A stretch of 64,000 nucleotides of DNA from JBDHWG01 sp046328505 (GCA_046328505.1 JAXLWL010000006.1:1-64000); one strand, 5' to 3'; numbered from the stretch's first letter, positions 1 to 8,369 are shown. Made by a program: numbers and translations. Notes: generated from the letters alone by a model not told the origin.

Positions 1-30
1 CTGCCACGCGCATGCCAATCTCAAATCATT

Positions 31-75
31 GCCCCGCTTGAACTCGTGCACTGTTCAAGCGGGGCTTTTTCTTTG
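31..75 (+). terminator. Rho-independent terminator
   Basis: A perfect 13-bp stem (31-43 pairing with 53-65) with a 9-nt loop is followed directly by a T-rich tract. This is a textbook intrinsic terminator for a plus-strand gene lying before the window, and it insulates the aldo/keto reductase that follows. Confidence 0.85.
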
Positions 76-148
76 TCGGCTCGGACGCGAAAGATTAGCC
101 TTCTCAGCGTATCGAATACATTGGATACTTTCCTTAGGGAGTCAAAAG

Positions 149-1096
149 ATGAGTGCAGTACAGACGACTGATATGGTACGCCTGGGCGCCTCCGACGTCT
201 ATGTGTCGCAGATAGGTCTCGGCACGTGGCAGTGGGGCGACAAGATGGTCTGGGGTTACGGCAACGGTTATAACGACACTCACCTGGCGGCCGCGTTCCA
301 GGCCAGTCTCCAGGCCGGGGTGAACTTCTTCGACACCGCTGAGATGTACGGTTTTGGCCGTTCGGAGCGGCTGCTCGGCGAGTGTATCCGCCAGACCTCG
401 AAGCCCGTTGTTGTCGCGACGAAATTCATGCCTCTCCCGTACCGCCTGCGCGCCGCCGACTTGCTCAAGGCGCTGCGCGCGAGCCTCGAGCGCCTGGGTC
501 TCGACAAGGTGGATTTGTACCAGATCCATTGGCCGATGCCGCCCGTGGCGGTCGAAACCTGGGCGGATGCCCTGGCCGATGCTGTGGAGGCGGGGCTCAC
601 GCGCGCAGTTGGAGTCTCGAACTACAACGAGGACCAGATGCGCCGCGCCCACGAGATGCTCTACCGCCGCGGCTTGCCCCTGGCCTCGAACCAGATCGAG
701 TTCAGCCTGATCCAGCGCAAGCCCGAGACGACAGGGCTGCTTGCCGCGTGCCGCGAGCTGAACATCACCCCCATCGCCTACAGCCCGCTAGGGCAAGGGT
801 TGTTGACGGGCAAATACACGCCCGACCACGCCCCGGCTGGTGCGCGTGGCCGCAAGTACAGCAAGCGCCTGCTCGCTCAGATCCAGCCGCTCGTCGCCCT
901 GCTCCGTCAGATCGGCGACGCTCACGGCAAGACGCCCGCCCAGATTGCCCTTGCCTGGACGGTGGCGAAAGGCACGCTGCCGATCCCCGGCGCGAAGAAC
1001 GTGACCCAGGCGGCGTCCAACGCGGCCGCGCTCGGCCTCCATCTGACGCCGAACGAGGTCGACCTCCTGGACCGCGCCAGCGCACGCATTGCGTGA
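149..1096 (+). CDS. Aldo/keto reductase family oxidoreductase
   Basis: A 315-residue NAD(P)H-dependent (beta/alpha)8-barrel oxidoreductase. The family tetrad is readable: Asp62 in FFDTAEMYG, Tyr67 five residues later, Lys92 in VATKF and His127 in YQIHWP. The C-terminal part has the usual cofactor-binding pattern (TLPIPGAKN). The start is the ATG preceded by AGGGAG; the reading frame is open further upstream, but that extension runs through the preceding terminator and has no family similarity. It stands alone between a terminator and a short leader. The substrate cannot be told; members reduce aldehydes, ketones and sugars, and some are potassium-channel beta-like proteins. Confidence 0.93.
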   Translation: MSAVQTTDMVRLGASDVYVSQIGLGTWQWGDKMVWGYGNGYNDTHLAAAFQASLQAGVNFFDTAEMYGFGRSERLLGECIRQTSKPVVVATKFMPLPYRLRAADLLKALRASLERLGLDKVDLYQIHWPMPPVAVETWADALADAVEAGLTRAVGVSNYNEDQMRRAHEMLYRRGLPLASNQIEFSLIQRKPETTGLLAACRELNITPIAYSPLGQGLLTGKYTPDHAPAGARGRKYSKRLLAQIQPLVALLRQIGDAHGKTPAQIALAWTVAKGTLPIPGAKNVTQAASNAAALGLHLTPNEVDLLDRASARIA

Positions 1097-1269
1097 CGCC
1101 TTCTCACGAAGGTGAAGGCTTATCCACCCTGTGCGGAGACGATTTAACGCGATTCGGCTACAACCGGGTGTACAATAGTGGTGGCTACGGGGGCCGCTCG
1201 CATACGGGCGGCCCTGTGTGGCGTAATCAAAGCGCCTATACGGCGTCCAGGTCAGGGATAATCATTTAG

Positions 1270-1285
1270 CCGAGAATAATCTCGG
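1270..1285 (+). other. Small hairpin in the leader of the redox protein
   Basis: CCGAGA-ATAA-TCTCGG forms a perfect 6-bp stem just upstream of the ribosome-binding site of the next gene. A second, GC-rich inverted repeat lies at about 1190-1212. They may be leader RNA structure; no known riboswitch is recognised. Confidence 0.35.
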
Positions 1286-1313
1286 CAGGGTAAATCGTAA
1301 AGGAGAATTGATA

Positions 1314-1625
1314 ATGGTCGTTATCAAAGTACTCGGTCCCGATTGCAGGAACTGCGACAAGGCCGAGGCTGTCGTTCGCGAGGCGATCGCCGGCTTGGGG
1401 ATCGAAGCGACGATCGAACACATTTCAGAACCTTCCGCCGTTTCTAAGTATTGTATCCTGATGCCGCCGGCTGTTGTCGTCAACGACGTAGTGATGTGTG
1501 AGGGACGTGTCCCGTCGACGTATGAGGTCAAGGTCTGGCTGCGCGAAGCCCTCCAGCCTGTCGCCGAGGCAAGCCTGCACATTCCTGAGCATCAGGAGAT
1601 GGACCTCGTTCCTGAGGAAAACTAA
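1314..1625 (+). CDS. Small thioredoxin-fold redox-active disulfide protein
   Basis: A 103-residue protein with a thioredoxin/glutaredoxin-like beginning: a short beta strand (VVIKVLG) followed by the dithiol motif CRNC (Cys11, Cys14), then an acidic helix and the cis-Pro region LMPPAVVVND before the strand that carries the G-x-VPS turn. Length and motif order fit the family of small redox-active disulfide proteins (thioredoxin_3 type), thought to be thiol-disulfide carriers in the cytoplasm. The ATG is preferred over an in-frame TTG six bases upstream because AGGAG sits 8 nt before the ATG. It is single-gene and convergent with the membrane sensor downstream. Its partner is unknown. Confidence 0.85.
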   Translation: MVVIKVLGPDCRNCDKAEAVVREAIAGLGIEATIEHISEPSAVSKYCILMPPAVVVNDVVMCEGRVPSTYEVKVWLREALQPVAEASLHIPEHQEMDLVPEEN

Positions 1626-1684
1626 CGCATCGATCTGACAGACTTTGTGGAGGAGTGTGAGGGGCGCATTCAATAGGCGCCCCT

Positions 1685-3523
1685 TCATGCTATTTGAGCA
1701 CTCAGCGCCGCTTCCTCATCTTCCAGCGCGCGCGCCACGCCGCGCAATGCCTGTCGACGCAGCCGATTGTAGCTTCCCTCGCTCAGTAACAGGCGGTTCA
1801 TCGTCGTGCGGTTGGGAATGTCATCCACATAGCTCTCCCACAGGATGAGATAGGCATGCCACTCGCGCCGCCCCGCCGCGTCGTCCCCTTTTGGCTCGCT
1901 CCCCGGCGGGCGCAGCCGCTCGACGGCTCGAATCAGCACATCCCGCAGCGCCTGCCCTCTCTCTAGCAGCGTCACCGACCCAGTGCTGTCCGGCAACACC
2001 GCGCCCACCGCCCGCAATCTCGCCAATCGGTGCTCCCCCAGGTAGGGAAAGTCGTAAATATGGCGCAGGGCGTCCTCAACCTGCCGCACGAGCGCCGCCT
2101 GGCTCAGCTCCAGCGCCGGCGCGGGCGCCGTCAGTTCCTGCACTCGGCGCTCCAGGTCGCGCTGCTGGTCTCGGTACGCGTCGAGCTGGGAATGCAGGTC
2201 GGCGCTCGCTTTGTCGGCGGCGCGAGCGGCGTAGACGACATTGGCGATACGGTCGGCCACATCGGCCAGAGACGCCAGCTCGGCGTCCGTATACCCCCCA
2301 GCGCGCGCGCCGATGGCGATGAAGCCTAGCGTTTCTCCAACCGATGAGAGGGGGGCGATCGCGGCAAGACTCTCGGAGGACGACGCATCCAGGCCGGACA
2401 GCGGCGCTGTGAGGCGGGAAGCGTCGTCGGGAATGTCAAAGTCCGGCAGCAGCGCCCCGGCCGAGGGCAGCCGAAGGCTCGCCGCGACCCTCAGCCCCTG
2501 TGGGTCGCGGAGCGCAACGAGGCCGCTGTTTGCACTAAACTCCGCGCACGTCGCCGCGAGGGTGTCGCGCAGCGCCGGCCCCAGGGCCTCGCCCTCCCCC
2601 GCTTCCCGCGCCAGCGTCCGCAGGCTCTCGCGCAGTCGGGCGGCATTGCGCTGGAAGAACAGGCGGTCGAGCTGATTGCGAAAGGCGTCATAGAGCGTGT
2701 GGGAGATGATCACCGTGATGAAGACGGGGATGAATGCGGCCAGGGAGATGCCGTACAGCCCGAAGAAGACCCAGGTCACGACCAGGTAGACAAGGACGAC
2801 GAGGCTGACGGCGAGGGCCAGGTAGCGCAGGTCGCTGCCGGTTGCGCGCCCTTCCAGCAGCGCATTGTAGCGCGCGACCCCGTAGCCCACGCCCGTCACG
2901 GCAACGGCGAGCAGAACGTCGCCGCCGAGCACCACGGCGGGCAAAGCCAGCAGGCTGATTCCGACGAGGTAAGCGACGCCGACGATGGCGACAAGGGACG
3001 AGAGGAAGACGGGGCGCAGCCGCGCGCGCACACCAGGCGCGGCCGTCCGCTGCGCCTGCCACATTAACCACACACCGAGGGCGCCGCATGCGAGAAGGTA
3101 GGCACCGAGCACGGCGTACAGCGGCCCGGCGACAGTGTCCTGGCCCTGGAGCGCCGGGAGGTTTCCTCGCCCCTGGAACACGAGGTCGGTTTGAAGCACC
3201 AGGATGCTGAAAACGGCGACTATCCCGTAAGCGGCCCAGATCGGGATGCGCCAGGCTCGTCGTCCGCCGCGCAGCCGCGTCGCCAGATTGAAGAACAGGG
3301 GCGCGGCCCAGATGGCGCTAATCGCCCCAAGGGTCGCCACCCTGCCGTAGGTCGTGAGGTTCAGGTTAATCAGGCGATTGAGAAAGTAGCCCGACAGCGC
3401 CCAGAGCGTCCCGGCGGCGAGCCACGCCGTCGCGCGGCGCGGGCTGCGCGTGACGAGGTACAGCCCCAGGAGGAGTGTCACCCCCAGGGCGAGATAGGCG
3501 ACCGCCGAGTTCAGGTTGACCAT
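1685..3523 (-). CDS. Membrane sensor with GAF domain and C-terminal HTH-like region
   Basis: A 612-residue protein. Residues 1-290 carry about eight hydrophobic helices, the N-terminal layout of 7TM-type sensors. Residues about 320-440 look like a GAF domain, followed by a coiled coil (about 440-475, DQQRDLERRVQEL). No histidine-kinase H, N or G box is seen. The last 110 residues (WHAYLILWESYVDDIPNR, then LLLSEGSYNRLRRQALRGVA) resemble the recognition-helix end of a DNA-binding domain that I associate with Chloroflexota regulators. It may therefore be a membrane-bound one-component transcription factor; this is inference. Its start overlaps the end of the upstream alpha/beta hydrolase by 13 bp, so the two are probably translated together. 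Confidence 0.7.
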   Translation of the reverse strand: MVNLNSAVAYLALGVTLLLGLYLVTRSPRRATAWLAAGTLWALSGYFLNRLINLNLTTYGRVATLGAISAIWAAPLFFNLATRLRGGRRAWRIPIWAAYGIVAVFSILVLQTDLVFQGRGNLPALQGQDTVAGPLYAVLGAYLLACGALGVWLMWQAQRTAAPGVRARLRPVFLSSLVAIVGVAYLVGISLLALPAVVLGGDVLLAVAVTGVGYGVARYNALLEGRATGSDLRYLALAVSLVVLVYLVVTWVFFGLYGISLAAFIPVFITVIISHTLYDAFRNQLDRLFFQRNAARLRESLRTLAREAGEGEALGPALRDTLAATCAEFSANSGLVALRDPQGLRVAASLRLPSAGALLPDFDIPDDASRLTAPLSGLDASSSESLAAIAPLSSVGETLGFIAIGARAGGYTDAELASLADVADRIANVVYAARAADKASADLHSQLDAYRDQQRDLERRVQELTAPAPALELSQAALVRQVEDALRHIYDFPYLGEHRLARLRAVGAVLPDSTGSVTLLERGQALRDVLIRAVERLRPPGSEPKGDDAAGRREWHAYLILWESYVDDIPNRTTMNRLLLSEGSYNRLRRQALRGVARALEDEEAALSAQIA

Positions 3524-4668
3524 ATCGAGTCATTGCGTGCGGGGCAAAGCAATCCCGCGTCGCCGCGCAACACCATCTGGACCGGATAGGGCGGCATCTC
3601 GGCCCTGCGAGAGATAACTTCGGTGGGAAGTCGCCCGCCTCGCAAGGACGCGGTAGCATGGGCTCTCGCGAGCCACGTCTGCTCGATGGGAAGCGCAGCG
3701 GTCTGGGGCGCCCCCAGGGTGCGGTCGAAGAAGCTGAAAAGCCGCTTGTTGTACTCGTCCGGCTGCGCAAGGTAGATGCGAGCGTGCGTTGCGCCGGGGA
3801 CTACCCATGACTCGGCATCCGGCCGCGCCGCGAGAACGATCTGCTGCTGGTCAGGCGGCACAGTCGTGTCGGCCGTGCCGTAGACCAGCATGACCGGCGC
3901 TTTGATCTTGGGGAGATCCTGGGCAGGCCGGACGCCGGCGATGTCCACGCCGTACATCAGCTGCGCCATGAGACGCGCGCCGGGCAGCAGCCAGGTCGGC
4001 AGCCCGGTGGTGCTGCTGAACTCGCGCTGCACAGGGTCGTAGCTATCGGCAAAGACGCTGTCGAGAACGACGGCCTTGATGCCGTCGCCGCGGTTCGGGT
4101 CAACGGCCGCCTCCGCCGTCGCCGCCGCCCCCATCGACACGCCCAACGCGCCGATCTTGGAGATTCCCTTCGCCTGCAGCCAATCCACAGCGCCGAGAAC
4201 GTCCAACCGTTCCTTCGCCCCGAGGCTGAACCGGTCGCCCTCCGACTCGCCGTGGCCGCGCAGGTTGATCATGAAGATGTTGTAGCCGTGGTCGTGGAGC
4301 GCGCGGGCCGCTTCCAGGAAATGGCCGCCGAACTCCGCCGTCCGATTGGAGGTATAGCCGTGCACCATGACAATGGCGCTCGTCGCTCCCGGCGCGGGGA
4401 TATACCAGCCGGCGAGCTTCACGCCGTCGCGCGACGGGAAGGTCACATTATCGAAAGTCAACCCGACACTGGCCGGGGTGCTCGTCTCCCGCCGATGGTT
4501 CGTGTGCGTGAACTGGTCGGCAATGTACGCCCCGACGCCCAGGTAGGCCAGGGCGAGAAGCACAACAACGGCCACGCCGCCGATGATCCACCATGTTCTC
4601 CGGCTCCGCGTCCGAACCGTCGCCGACGGGAGTGTCTGCCCCTGCTCACCCGCGTCCACAGTCGCCAT
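3511..4668 (-). CDS. Membrane-anchored alpha/beta hydrolase with repeat-derived C-terminus
   Basis: A 385-residue serine hydrolase. One N-terminal transmembrane helix (about residues 25-50, WWIIGGVAVVVLLALAYLG) is followed by an extracytoplasmic alpha/beta hydrolase fold: oxyanion motif MVHGYTSN, nucleophile Ser178 in GVSMG, acid in VYGTADTTVPP and base His in GATHARIY. The start ATG has GGAGGAGG upstream; an earlier in-frame ATG does not. The last 45 or so residues (from about TASLRGGRLPTEV onward) are not hydrolase-like: they are encoded by a dispersed palindromic element that runs into the start of the next gene, so the original stop was probably lost. The substrate is unknown (peptidase or esterase). 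Confidence 0.85.
   Translation of the reverse strand: MATVDAGEQGQTLPSATVRTRSRRTWWIIGGVAVVVLLALAYLGVGAYIADQFTHTNHRRETSTPASVGLTFDNVTFPSRDGVKLAGWYIPAPGATSAIVMVHGYTSNRTAEFGGHFLEAARALHDHGYNIFMINLRGHGESEGDRFSLGAKERLDVLGAVDWLQAKGISKIGALGVSMGAAATAEAAVDPNRGDGIKAVVLDSVFADSYDPVQREFSSTTGLPTWLLPGARLMAQLMYGVDIAGVRPAQDLPKIKAPVMLVYGTADTTVPPDQQQIVLAARPDAESWVVPGATHARIYLAQPDEYNKRLFSFFDRTLGAPQTAALPIEQTWLARAHATASLRGGRLPTEVISRRAEMPPYPVQMVLRGDAGLLCPARNDSIWST
3529..3650. repeat. Dispersed palindromic element, family 1 (GTCATTGCG type)
   Basis: The left end reads GTCATTGCGTGCGGGGCAAA followed by GCAATCCCGCG; the right end is a decayed inverted copy ending CCTCGCAAGGAC. The same plan is seen at 20226, 41463 and 42734. 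This copy lies wholly in the 3' coding end of the alpha/beta hydrolase and is more degenerate than the others. Confidence 0.65.
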
Positions 4669-4760
4669 GTTGACCTCCTCCGGGATGCCCTTAATCATTC
4701 TGACATCTCTGACTTTATTATACCCTATCCCGGCCCCGCGGGCGTGGCAATCGTCGTAAC

Positions 4761-4790
4761 TTGGTGGACGGCACAGGATATGCGTATACT
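4761..4790 (+). promoter_or_regulatory. Probable sigma-A promoter of the OsmC gene
   Basis: TTGGTG and TATACT are separated by 18 bp, placing the start point about 30 nt before the start codon. The gene on the other strand begins about 90 bp to the left, so this is a divergent promoter region. Confidence 0.55.
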
Positions 4791-4826
4791 CTAGGTGATA
4801 AATTCACACAACGGAGGCTATACACA

Positions 4827-5270
4827 ATGGATCTACTTCGCACCGGCAGTGGCTCATGGAAAGGCGACCTCAGAAGCGGTAGTGGCACGGCTTCGACGTA
4901 TACCGGCGTGATTCAGGATGCGCACATCACGTTCGACTCGCGCTTCAGCGATGGTGGCGGTACCAACCCGGAAGAGCTCATCGCGGCGGCGCACGCGGCG
5001 TGTTTCAGCATGGCCCTCGCCAACATTCTGAGCCAGAAGGGCTTTGTCCCGACCGAGGTAAAGACAACGGCGACGCTGACCCTGAATAAGGGCGCGCAGG
5101 GCTTCTCCATCACTAAGATGAGTCTCGACACCGCCGCTGTTGTTCCCGACATTGATCCCGAAACGTTCGCTACCTCCGTCGAGGAAGCAGCGGCCGGCTG
5201 CCCGGTCTCGCGCCTCCTGGCCCCCGGCCTCGTCGACGGCATCAGCGTCAACGGCAGCCTGCTTCAGTAA
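4827..5270 (+). CDS. OsmC/Ohr family peroxiredoxin
   Basis: A 147-residue protein of typical OsmC length. The two redox cysteines are in their family settings, Cys59 (AAAHAACFSMAL) and Cys125 (AAAGCPVSRLL). NPEELIAAAH before Cys59 is the OsmC signature. Members reduce organic hydroperoxides with cytosolic dithiols; the sequence is closer to the OsmC branch (SGSGTASTYTG start) than to Ohr. The start is the ATG with GGAGG 9 nt upstream; the longer in-frame extension overlaps the promoter. It is monocistronic, with its own promoter and a hairpin terminator downstream. Confidence 0.92.
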   Translation: MDLLRTGSGSWKGDLRSGSGTASTYTGVIQDAHITFDSRFSDGGGTNPEELIAAAHAACFSMALANILSQKGFVPTEVKTTATLTLNKGAQGFSITKMSLDTAAVVPDIDPETFATSVEEAAAGCPVSRLLAPGLVDGISVNGSLLQ

Positions 5271-5307
5271 CACGCCCCCAAAACAGCCAAATACCTTTGC
5301 AACGACG

Positions 5308-5340
5308 ACGGGGGCGGCCACATGGTCGCCCCCGTTCTAT
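5308..5340 (+). terminator. Hairpin terminator after OsmC
   Basis: A 9-bp GC stem (5308-5316 with 5327-5335) around a 10-nt loop is followed by TTCTAT. The U tract is weak, so termination efficiency is uncertain. It lies between the two convergent genes. Confidence 0.6.
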
Positions 5341-5347
5341 GACTGGC

Positions 5348-5376
5348 TCCCTCTCCGCCCGGGAGAGGCCTGGGGT
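5348..5376. repeat. Partial copy of the CCCTCTCC/GGGAGAGG palindromic element
   Basis: CCCTCTCC-GCCC-GGGAGAGG followed by CTGGGGTGA matches one hairpin plus the flanking end of the element inserted in the MrfA-like gene at 59123-59227. Here only half is present, directly downstream of the VOC gene stop codon. Confidence 0.5.
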
Positions 5377-5387
5377 GAACGTCCAGG

Positions 5388-6188
5388 CTACGTCGGTCGC
5401 GCGTTGGCCTCGGACTCCGGGAGCCACGCCAAGCGCACGCCGTGGGCCTTGGCGACGTCCAGCGGGGCGTTCTCGCCCGCCGCGCCGAGCAAATCGAGGG
5501 CGAACGGGCCTTCGCCGTAGTCGGCCAGCTCCGGCGCAATGGGGTTCTCCGCCGTGGACTCGACGAGGGCGATGACAGCGTTGCCCACGCGGAAGCGAGC
5601 GCGGCGGAAGGCATTGGACAGGTCGTCGTAGCGAGAGGGGGCTTCGATGCCCAGCAGCGCAGCATACTCCACGGCCGCCGTGTCCAGGTCGTTGACGATG
5701 ACGCTGACCGTGGCGATGCCCTGGGCGCCGTTGGGATGCTCCCACGCATCGCCGGACGGCACGCGCAAGTCGCGGGGCGTCACGTCGCCGCACAGGAACG
5801 GCATCCCGTCGCGCGGCGGAAGGCCGAGCTGCCACTTCACCTCCTGGCCGTCGGGCCGCGTTCGCCCGCCCGGCAGCGGCCCCTCGTACGCTGCGCCGCG
5901 CTCCCGCGCCCCGGCGATGTCCTGCTCGATGGCTGTGGGCAGAAGGGCGAAGTCGACGAGGCCCTCGCGCTTGCCCTGGAAGCGTCCCCAACGGTGGTCC
6001 GGCGCCGCCTTCTTGAACGCGATCAGCTCGAAGTAGCTGCCGTCGCGAAAGGCGACGAGGGCGTTGTGGGTCGCGCCACCCGTGTGCTCACCCCCCGGCG
6101 TCACACGAAAGCCGAGGTCGGTGTAGTCCTGCATGGCCTTGTCGAGGTTATCCACCAGAATGACGACGTGATCGATGCCTTTAATCAT
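5388..6188 (-). CDS. VOC-superfamily (glyoxalase-like) protein
   Basis: A 266-residue protein with two betaalphabetabetabeta half-domains. The N-terminal half begins MIKGIDHVVILVDNLDKAM, the standard vicinal-oxygen-chelate strand with a metal-ligand His, and contains FELIAF. The second half restarts at about residue 158 (ATVSVIVNDLDTAAVEYAALLG). The layout fits the Glyoxalase_3 subgroup, whose substrates are mostly unknown. The gene has a conventional ATG start and is convergent with OsmC; the GH13 gene lies upstream on the same strand with a 21-bp gap, so they may be co-transcribed. Confidence 0.85.
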   Translation of the reverse strand: MIKGIDHVVILVDNLDKAMQDYTDLGFRVTPGGEHTGGATHNALVAFRDGSYFELIAFKKAAPDHRWGRFQGKREGLVDFALLPTAIEQDIAGARERGAAYEGPLPGGRTRPDGQEVKWQLGLPPRDGMPFLCGDVTPRDLRVPSGDAWEHPNGAQGIATVSVIVNDLDTAAVEYAALLGIEAPSRYDDLSNAFRRARFRVGNAVIALVESTAENPIAPELADYGEGPFALDLLGAAGENAPLDVAKAHGVRLAWLPESEANARPT

Positions 6189-6209
6189 GCGCTGACTTCT
6201 CCTGTGTGA

Positions 6210-7862
6210 TTACTTGGCTTTCAGTCTCAAGAGCAAGGAGCCTGCCGCCGGAAGCTGTGCTCCATATTTGGGCCCGGACAGATCAGGCAACGTCGCCCCG
6301 GAAAGGGCGTTAGTGACGGTGTACGTCGTGTCCCCCAGGTTGGTCTGGCTCAAGTCCAGGTTCACGTTGGCGGTCTGGTCCCCAAAGTTGAACACGCCCA
6401 GCATGATATCGTCCGGCGCCCGCCGCACCAGCGCGTAGACCTTGTCGTTCCCGTCGACGTTCACCGTCTCGTGGTCGCCCACGCGCAGGGCCGCGCTCTC
6501 GCGCCGCAGCTTCGCCAGGGAACGGTAGTGCTCCAGGAGCGAGCCGGCCTTGCCGTCTTCTTCCTGGACCGAGACGCCATCGTTGGCCTTGTTATCCGGC
6601 CCCTGGAACCACGTCGTCATGCCCTGGCCGCTGCCCGCCGCGTACCAGTCCATCGGCTCGCGGCGCGTCATGTCCCACACTCCTGTGCCGCCCTTCGTCC
6701 CCTGCATGCCAATCTCTTCGCCGTAGTAGACCATCGGCGGGTCGGGCAAGGTGAAGAGCAGCGTGGCGGCGGTCCTGGCGCGGTCGAGGTTGCCGTTGAC
6801 CTCGCTCACGACGCGGTTGGTGTCGTGGTTGTTGATGAAGCCAACGCGCACCGAGCCCGGCGGGTAGACGCGGTCGGCAGCGCCCAGGTCGGAGTCGATC
6901 AGGCCGGCGCTGGCCTGGCCGTTCAGCACGCCGTCGCCGGTCCGGTCCTGGCTGCCCTCTAGCGTGCCGTACAGCGGAAAGTCGAAGGCCGCGTCGAACT
7001 CGTTGTCGAAAAAGGGCTTGATCTCCAGGGCGTTGCCCGTCCAGACCTCGCCGAGCAGGATGGCGTTGGGGTTGACCGCCTTGACCTCCTGCCGGAAGCG
7101 CTTCCAGAAGTCATGCGGCACGCCCAGGGCATAGTCGAGGCGATAGCCGTCGATGTCGTTCGTGAGGTCGCCGTCGCCGTTGAGGTCCAGCCAGTGCTTC
7201 GCCACATCGATGAGGTACTGCTGGACGGCGGGGCTGCTATGATTGAGAGACGGCAGGTCCGGCGCGCCGGGGAAACTGGCATAGTGAGTCTGCCCCGCAT
7301 CCTCCCAGCGGTAGAACTCGCTGTGGGGCGCGCCAGGGTGGCCGTAAGCCTCCTGGAAGAATGGGTGCTGGTTCGACGTATGGCCCGCGACGAAGTCCAG
7401 AATGACCTTGATGCCGCGCTTGTGGGCCTCGCGCGTCAGCTCGGCCAGGTCCTCCTGGGTGCCGAACTGCGGGTTGATAGCGTAGTAATCGCTGGTATCG
7501 TAGCCATGATAAGACGGCGACGCGAAGATGGGAGTCAGCCAGATCGCGTTGGCGCCCAGGCTCTGGATGTAGTCCAGCCGCTGTGTAATGCCCTTCAGGT
7601 CGCCGATGCCGTCGCCGTTGGAATCGGCGAAGCTGCGCACGAATACCTGGTAGAGAATCAGGTCTTTGGCCCAATCCGGGCTCTTGACGACAACCCCGCC
7701 TGTCGGCGCGGGCAAGGCAGCCACCGGCGGAGTCAGGGTCGGGATTGCAGCAGTCGGCGGAGCCGGCGCCTGCCCGCCGACACAGGCAGCCAGGCAGAAA
7801 GCGAGAACAATAGCAATAAGCGTAGAGCGCATGGCGGTTCTCGTCATGTGGTGGGGGAACAT
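6210..7862 (-). CDS. GH13 alpha-amylase family lipoprotein
   Basis: A 550-residue secreted glycosidase. The N-terminus is a lipoprotein signal ending in the lipobox LAAC (Cys27), followed by a Pro-rich linker. The barrel starts at about residue 68 (LILYQVFVRSFADSNGDGIG). The GH13 catalytic trio is intact: Asp243 in GYRLDYA, Glu272 in LLGEVWTG and Asp347 in INNHDTNR. DSNGDGIGDLKG is also the family calcium/sequence region I signature. It probably attacks alpha-1,4-glucans or maltooligosaccharides at the outer face of the membrane. In-frame ATGs at 7847 and 7832 also give a plausible signal peptide; none has a strong ribosome-binding site. Confidence 0.92.
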   Translation of the reverse strand: MFPHHMTRTAMRSTLIAIVLAFCLAACVGGQAPAPPTAAIPTLTPPVAALPAPTGGVVVKSPDWAKDLILYQVFVRSFADSNGDGIGDLKGITQRLDYIQSLGANAIWLTPIFASPSYHGYDTSDYYAINPQFGTQEDLAELTREAHKRGIKVILDFVAGHTSNQHPFFQEAYGHPGAPHSEFYRWEDAGQTHYASFPGAPDLPSLNHSSPAVQQYLIDVAKHWLDLNGDGDLTNDIDGYRLDYALGVPHDFWKRFRQEVKAVNPNAILLGEVWTGNALEIKPFFDNEFDAAFDFPLYGTLEGSQDRTGDGVLNGQASAGLIDSDLGAADRVYPPGSVRVGFINNHDTNRVVSEVNGNLDRARTAATLLFTLPDPPMVYYGEEIGMQGTKGGTGVWDMTRREPMDWYAAGSGQGMTTWFQGPDNKANDGVSVQEEDGKAGSLLEHYRSLAKLRRESAALRVGDHETVNVDGNDKVYALVRRAPDDIMLGVFNFGDQTANVNLDLSQTNLGDTTYTVTNALSGATLPDLSGPKYGAQLPAAGSLLLRLKAK

Positions 7863-7904
7863 AAACAGCGGCAGGTGAGTTATACCTGCCGCCAGTTGGC
7901 AATA

Positions 7905-8216
7905 TTAAAGCGAGGGTTGGAGGAGTAACGCCTCAAGGTCCTCTTCTTCATCTTCTTCCCAGTCGTCGTCCCAATCCTCTTCATCCTCATCCTCGTCCCA
8001 ATCCTCTTCGTCCTCATCCTCATCCCAATCCTCTTCGTCCTCGTCCCATAGCTCGTCATCTTCCTCGTTCCACTCTTCGTCCTCGTCCCAGTCATCGTCT
8101 TTTTCGGCGTCGCGCTCCAGGACCCAACCGGCGCCCTTGCATACCGGGCAAGGAGACATGCCGTTGCTAAGGTAGCCCGCGCCGTGGCAGCGTGCGCATT
8201 CAATTCGCTCGCTCAT
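7905..8216 (-). CDS. Zinc-finger protein with DnaJ-type CxxCxGxG pair and acidic repeat tail
   Basis: A 103-residue protein. Residues 7-30 hold two CxxCxGxG motifs (CARCHGAG and CPVCKGAG), one complete zinc site as in half of a DnaJ zinc finger. From residue 38 to about 93 the chain is almost only Asp, Glu and Trp in a repeating EDWDEDED pattern, ending in a short hydrophobic tail (LEALLLQ). The start is MSERIE, 40-odd bases downstream of a TTTACA-N18-TATAAT promoter; the longer upstream frame would run through that promoter. Function unknown. The acidic tail could bind basic protein or metal, and Trp spaced among acids could contact a partner. Confidence 0.75.
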   Translation of the reverse strand: MSERIECARCHGAGYLSNGMSPCPVCKGAGWVLERDAEKDDDWDEDEEWNEEDDELWDEDEEDWDEDEDEEDWDEDEDEEDWDDDWEEDEEEDLEALLLQPSL

Positions 8217-8264
8217 GTCCTGTGTCCTTTCAAGTAGCCCCACGAAGTCGTGTGCTTCATTCCC

Positions 8265-8294
8265 ATTATAACCACAGATTCCGGCGTTTGTAAA
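8265..8294 (-). promoter_or_regulatory. Sigma-A promoter of the acidic zinc-finger gene
   Basis: Read on the minus strand, TTTACA and TATAAT are separated by 18 bp. The start point would fall about 40 nt before the ATG at 8216, which fixes that start and rules out the longer reading frame. Confidence 0.75.
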
Positions 8295-8340
8295 GGGGGA
8301 ACGACGCCAATTTCCGAGGCGATACACGCCGAAGAGCGAG

Positions 8341-8369
8341 TTGCACCTCCCTTGTAACGAGACTATACT
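8341..8369 (+). promoter_or_regulatory. Sigma-A promoter of the transporter/fucosidase operon
   Basis: TTGCAC and TATACT have exactly 17 bp between them, 97 bp before the transporter start codon. The divergent promoter at 8265-8294 shares this intergenic region. Confidence 0.75.

Noticed and set aside
1143..1176. Possible promoter with TACAAT before the redox protein
   Set aside because: No -35 sequence at 16-18 bp spacing could be found, so I do not list it as a feature.
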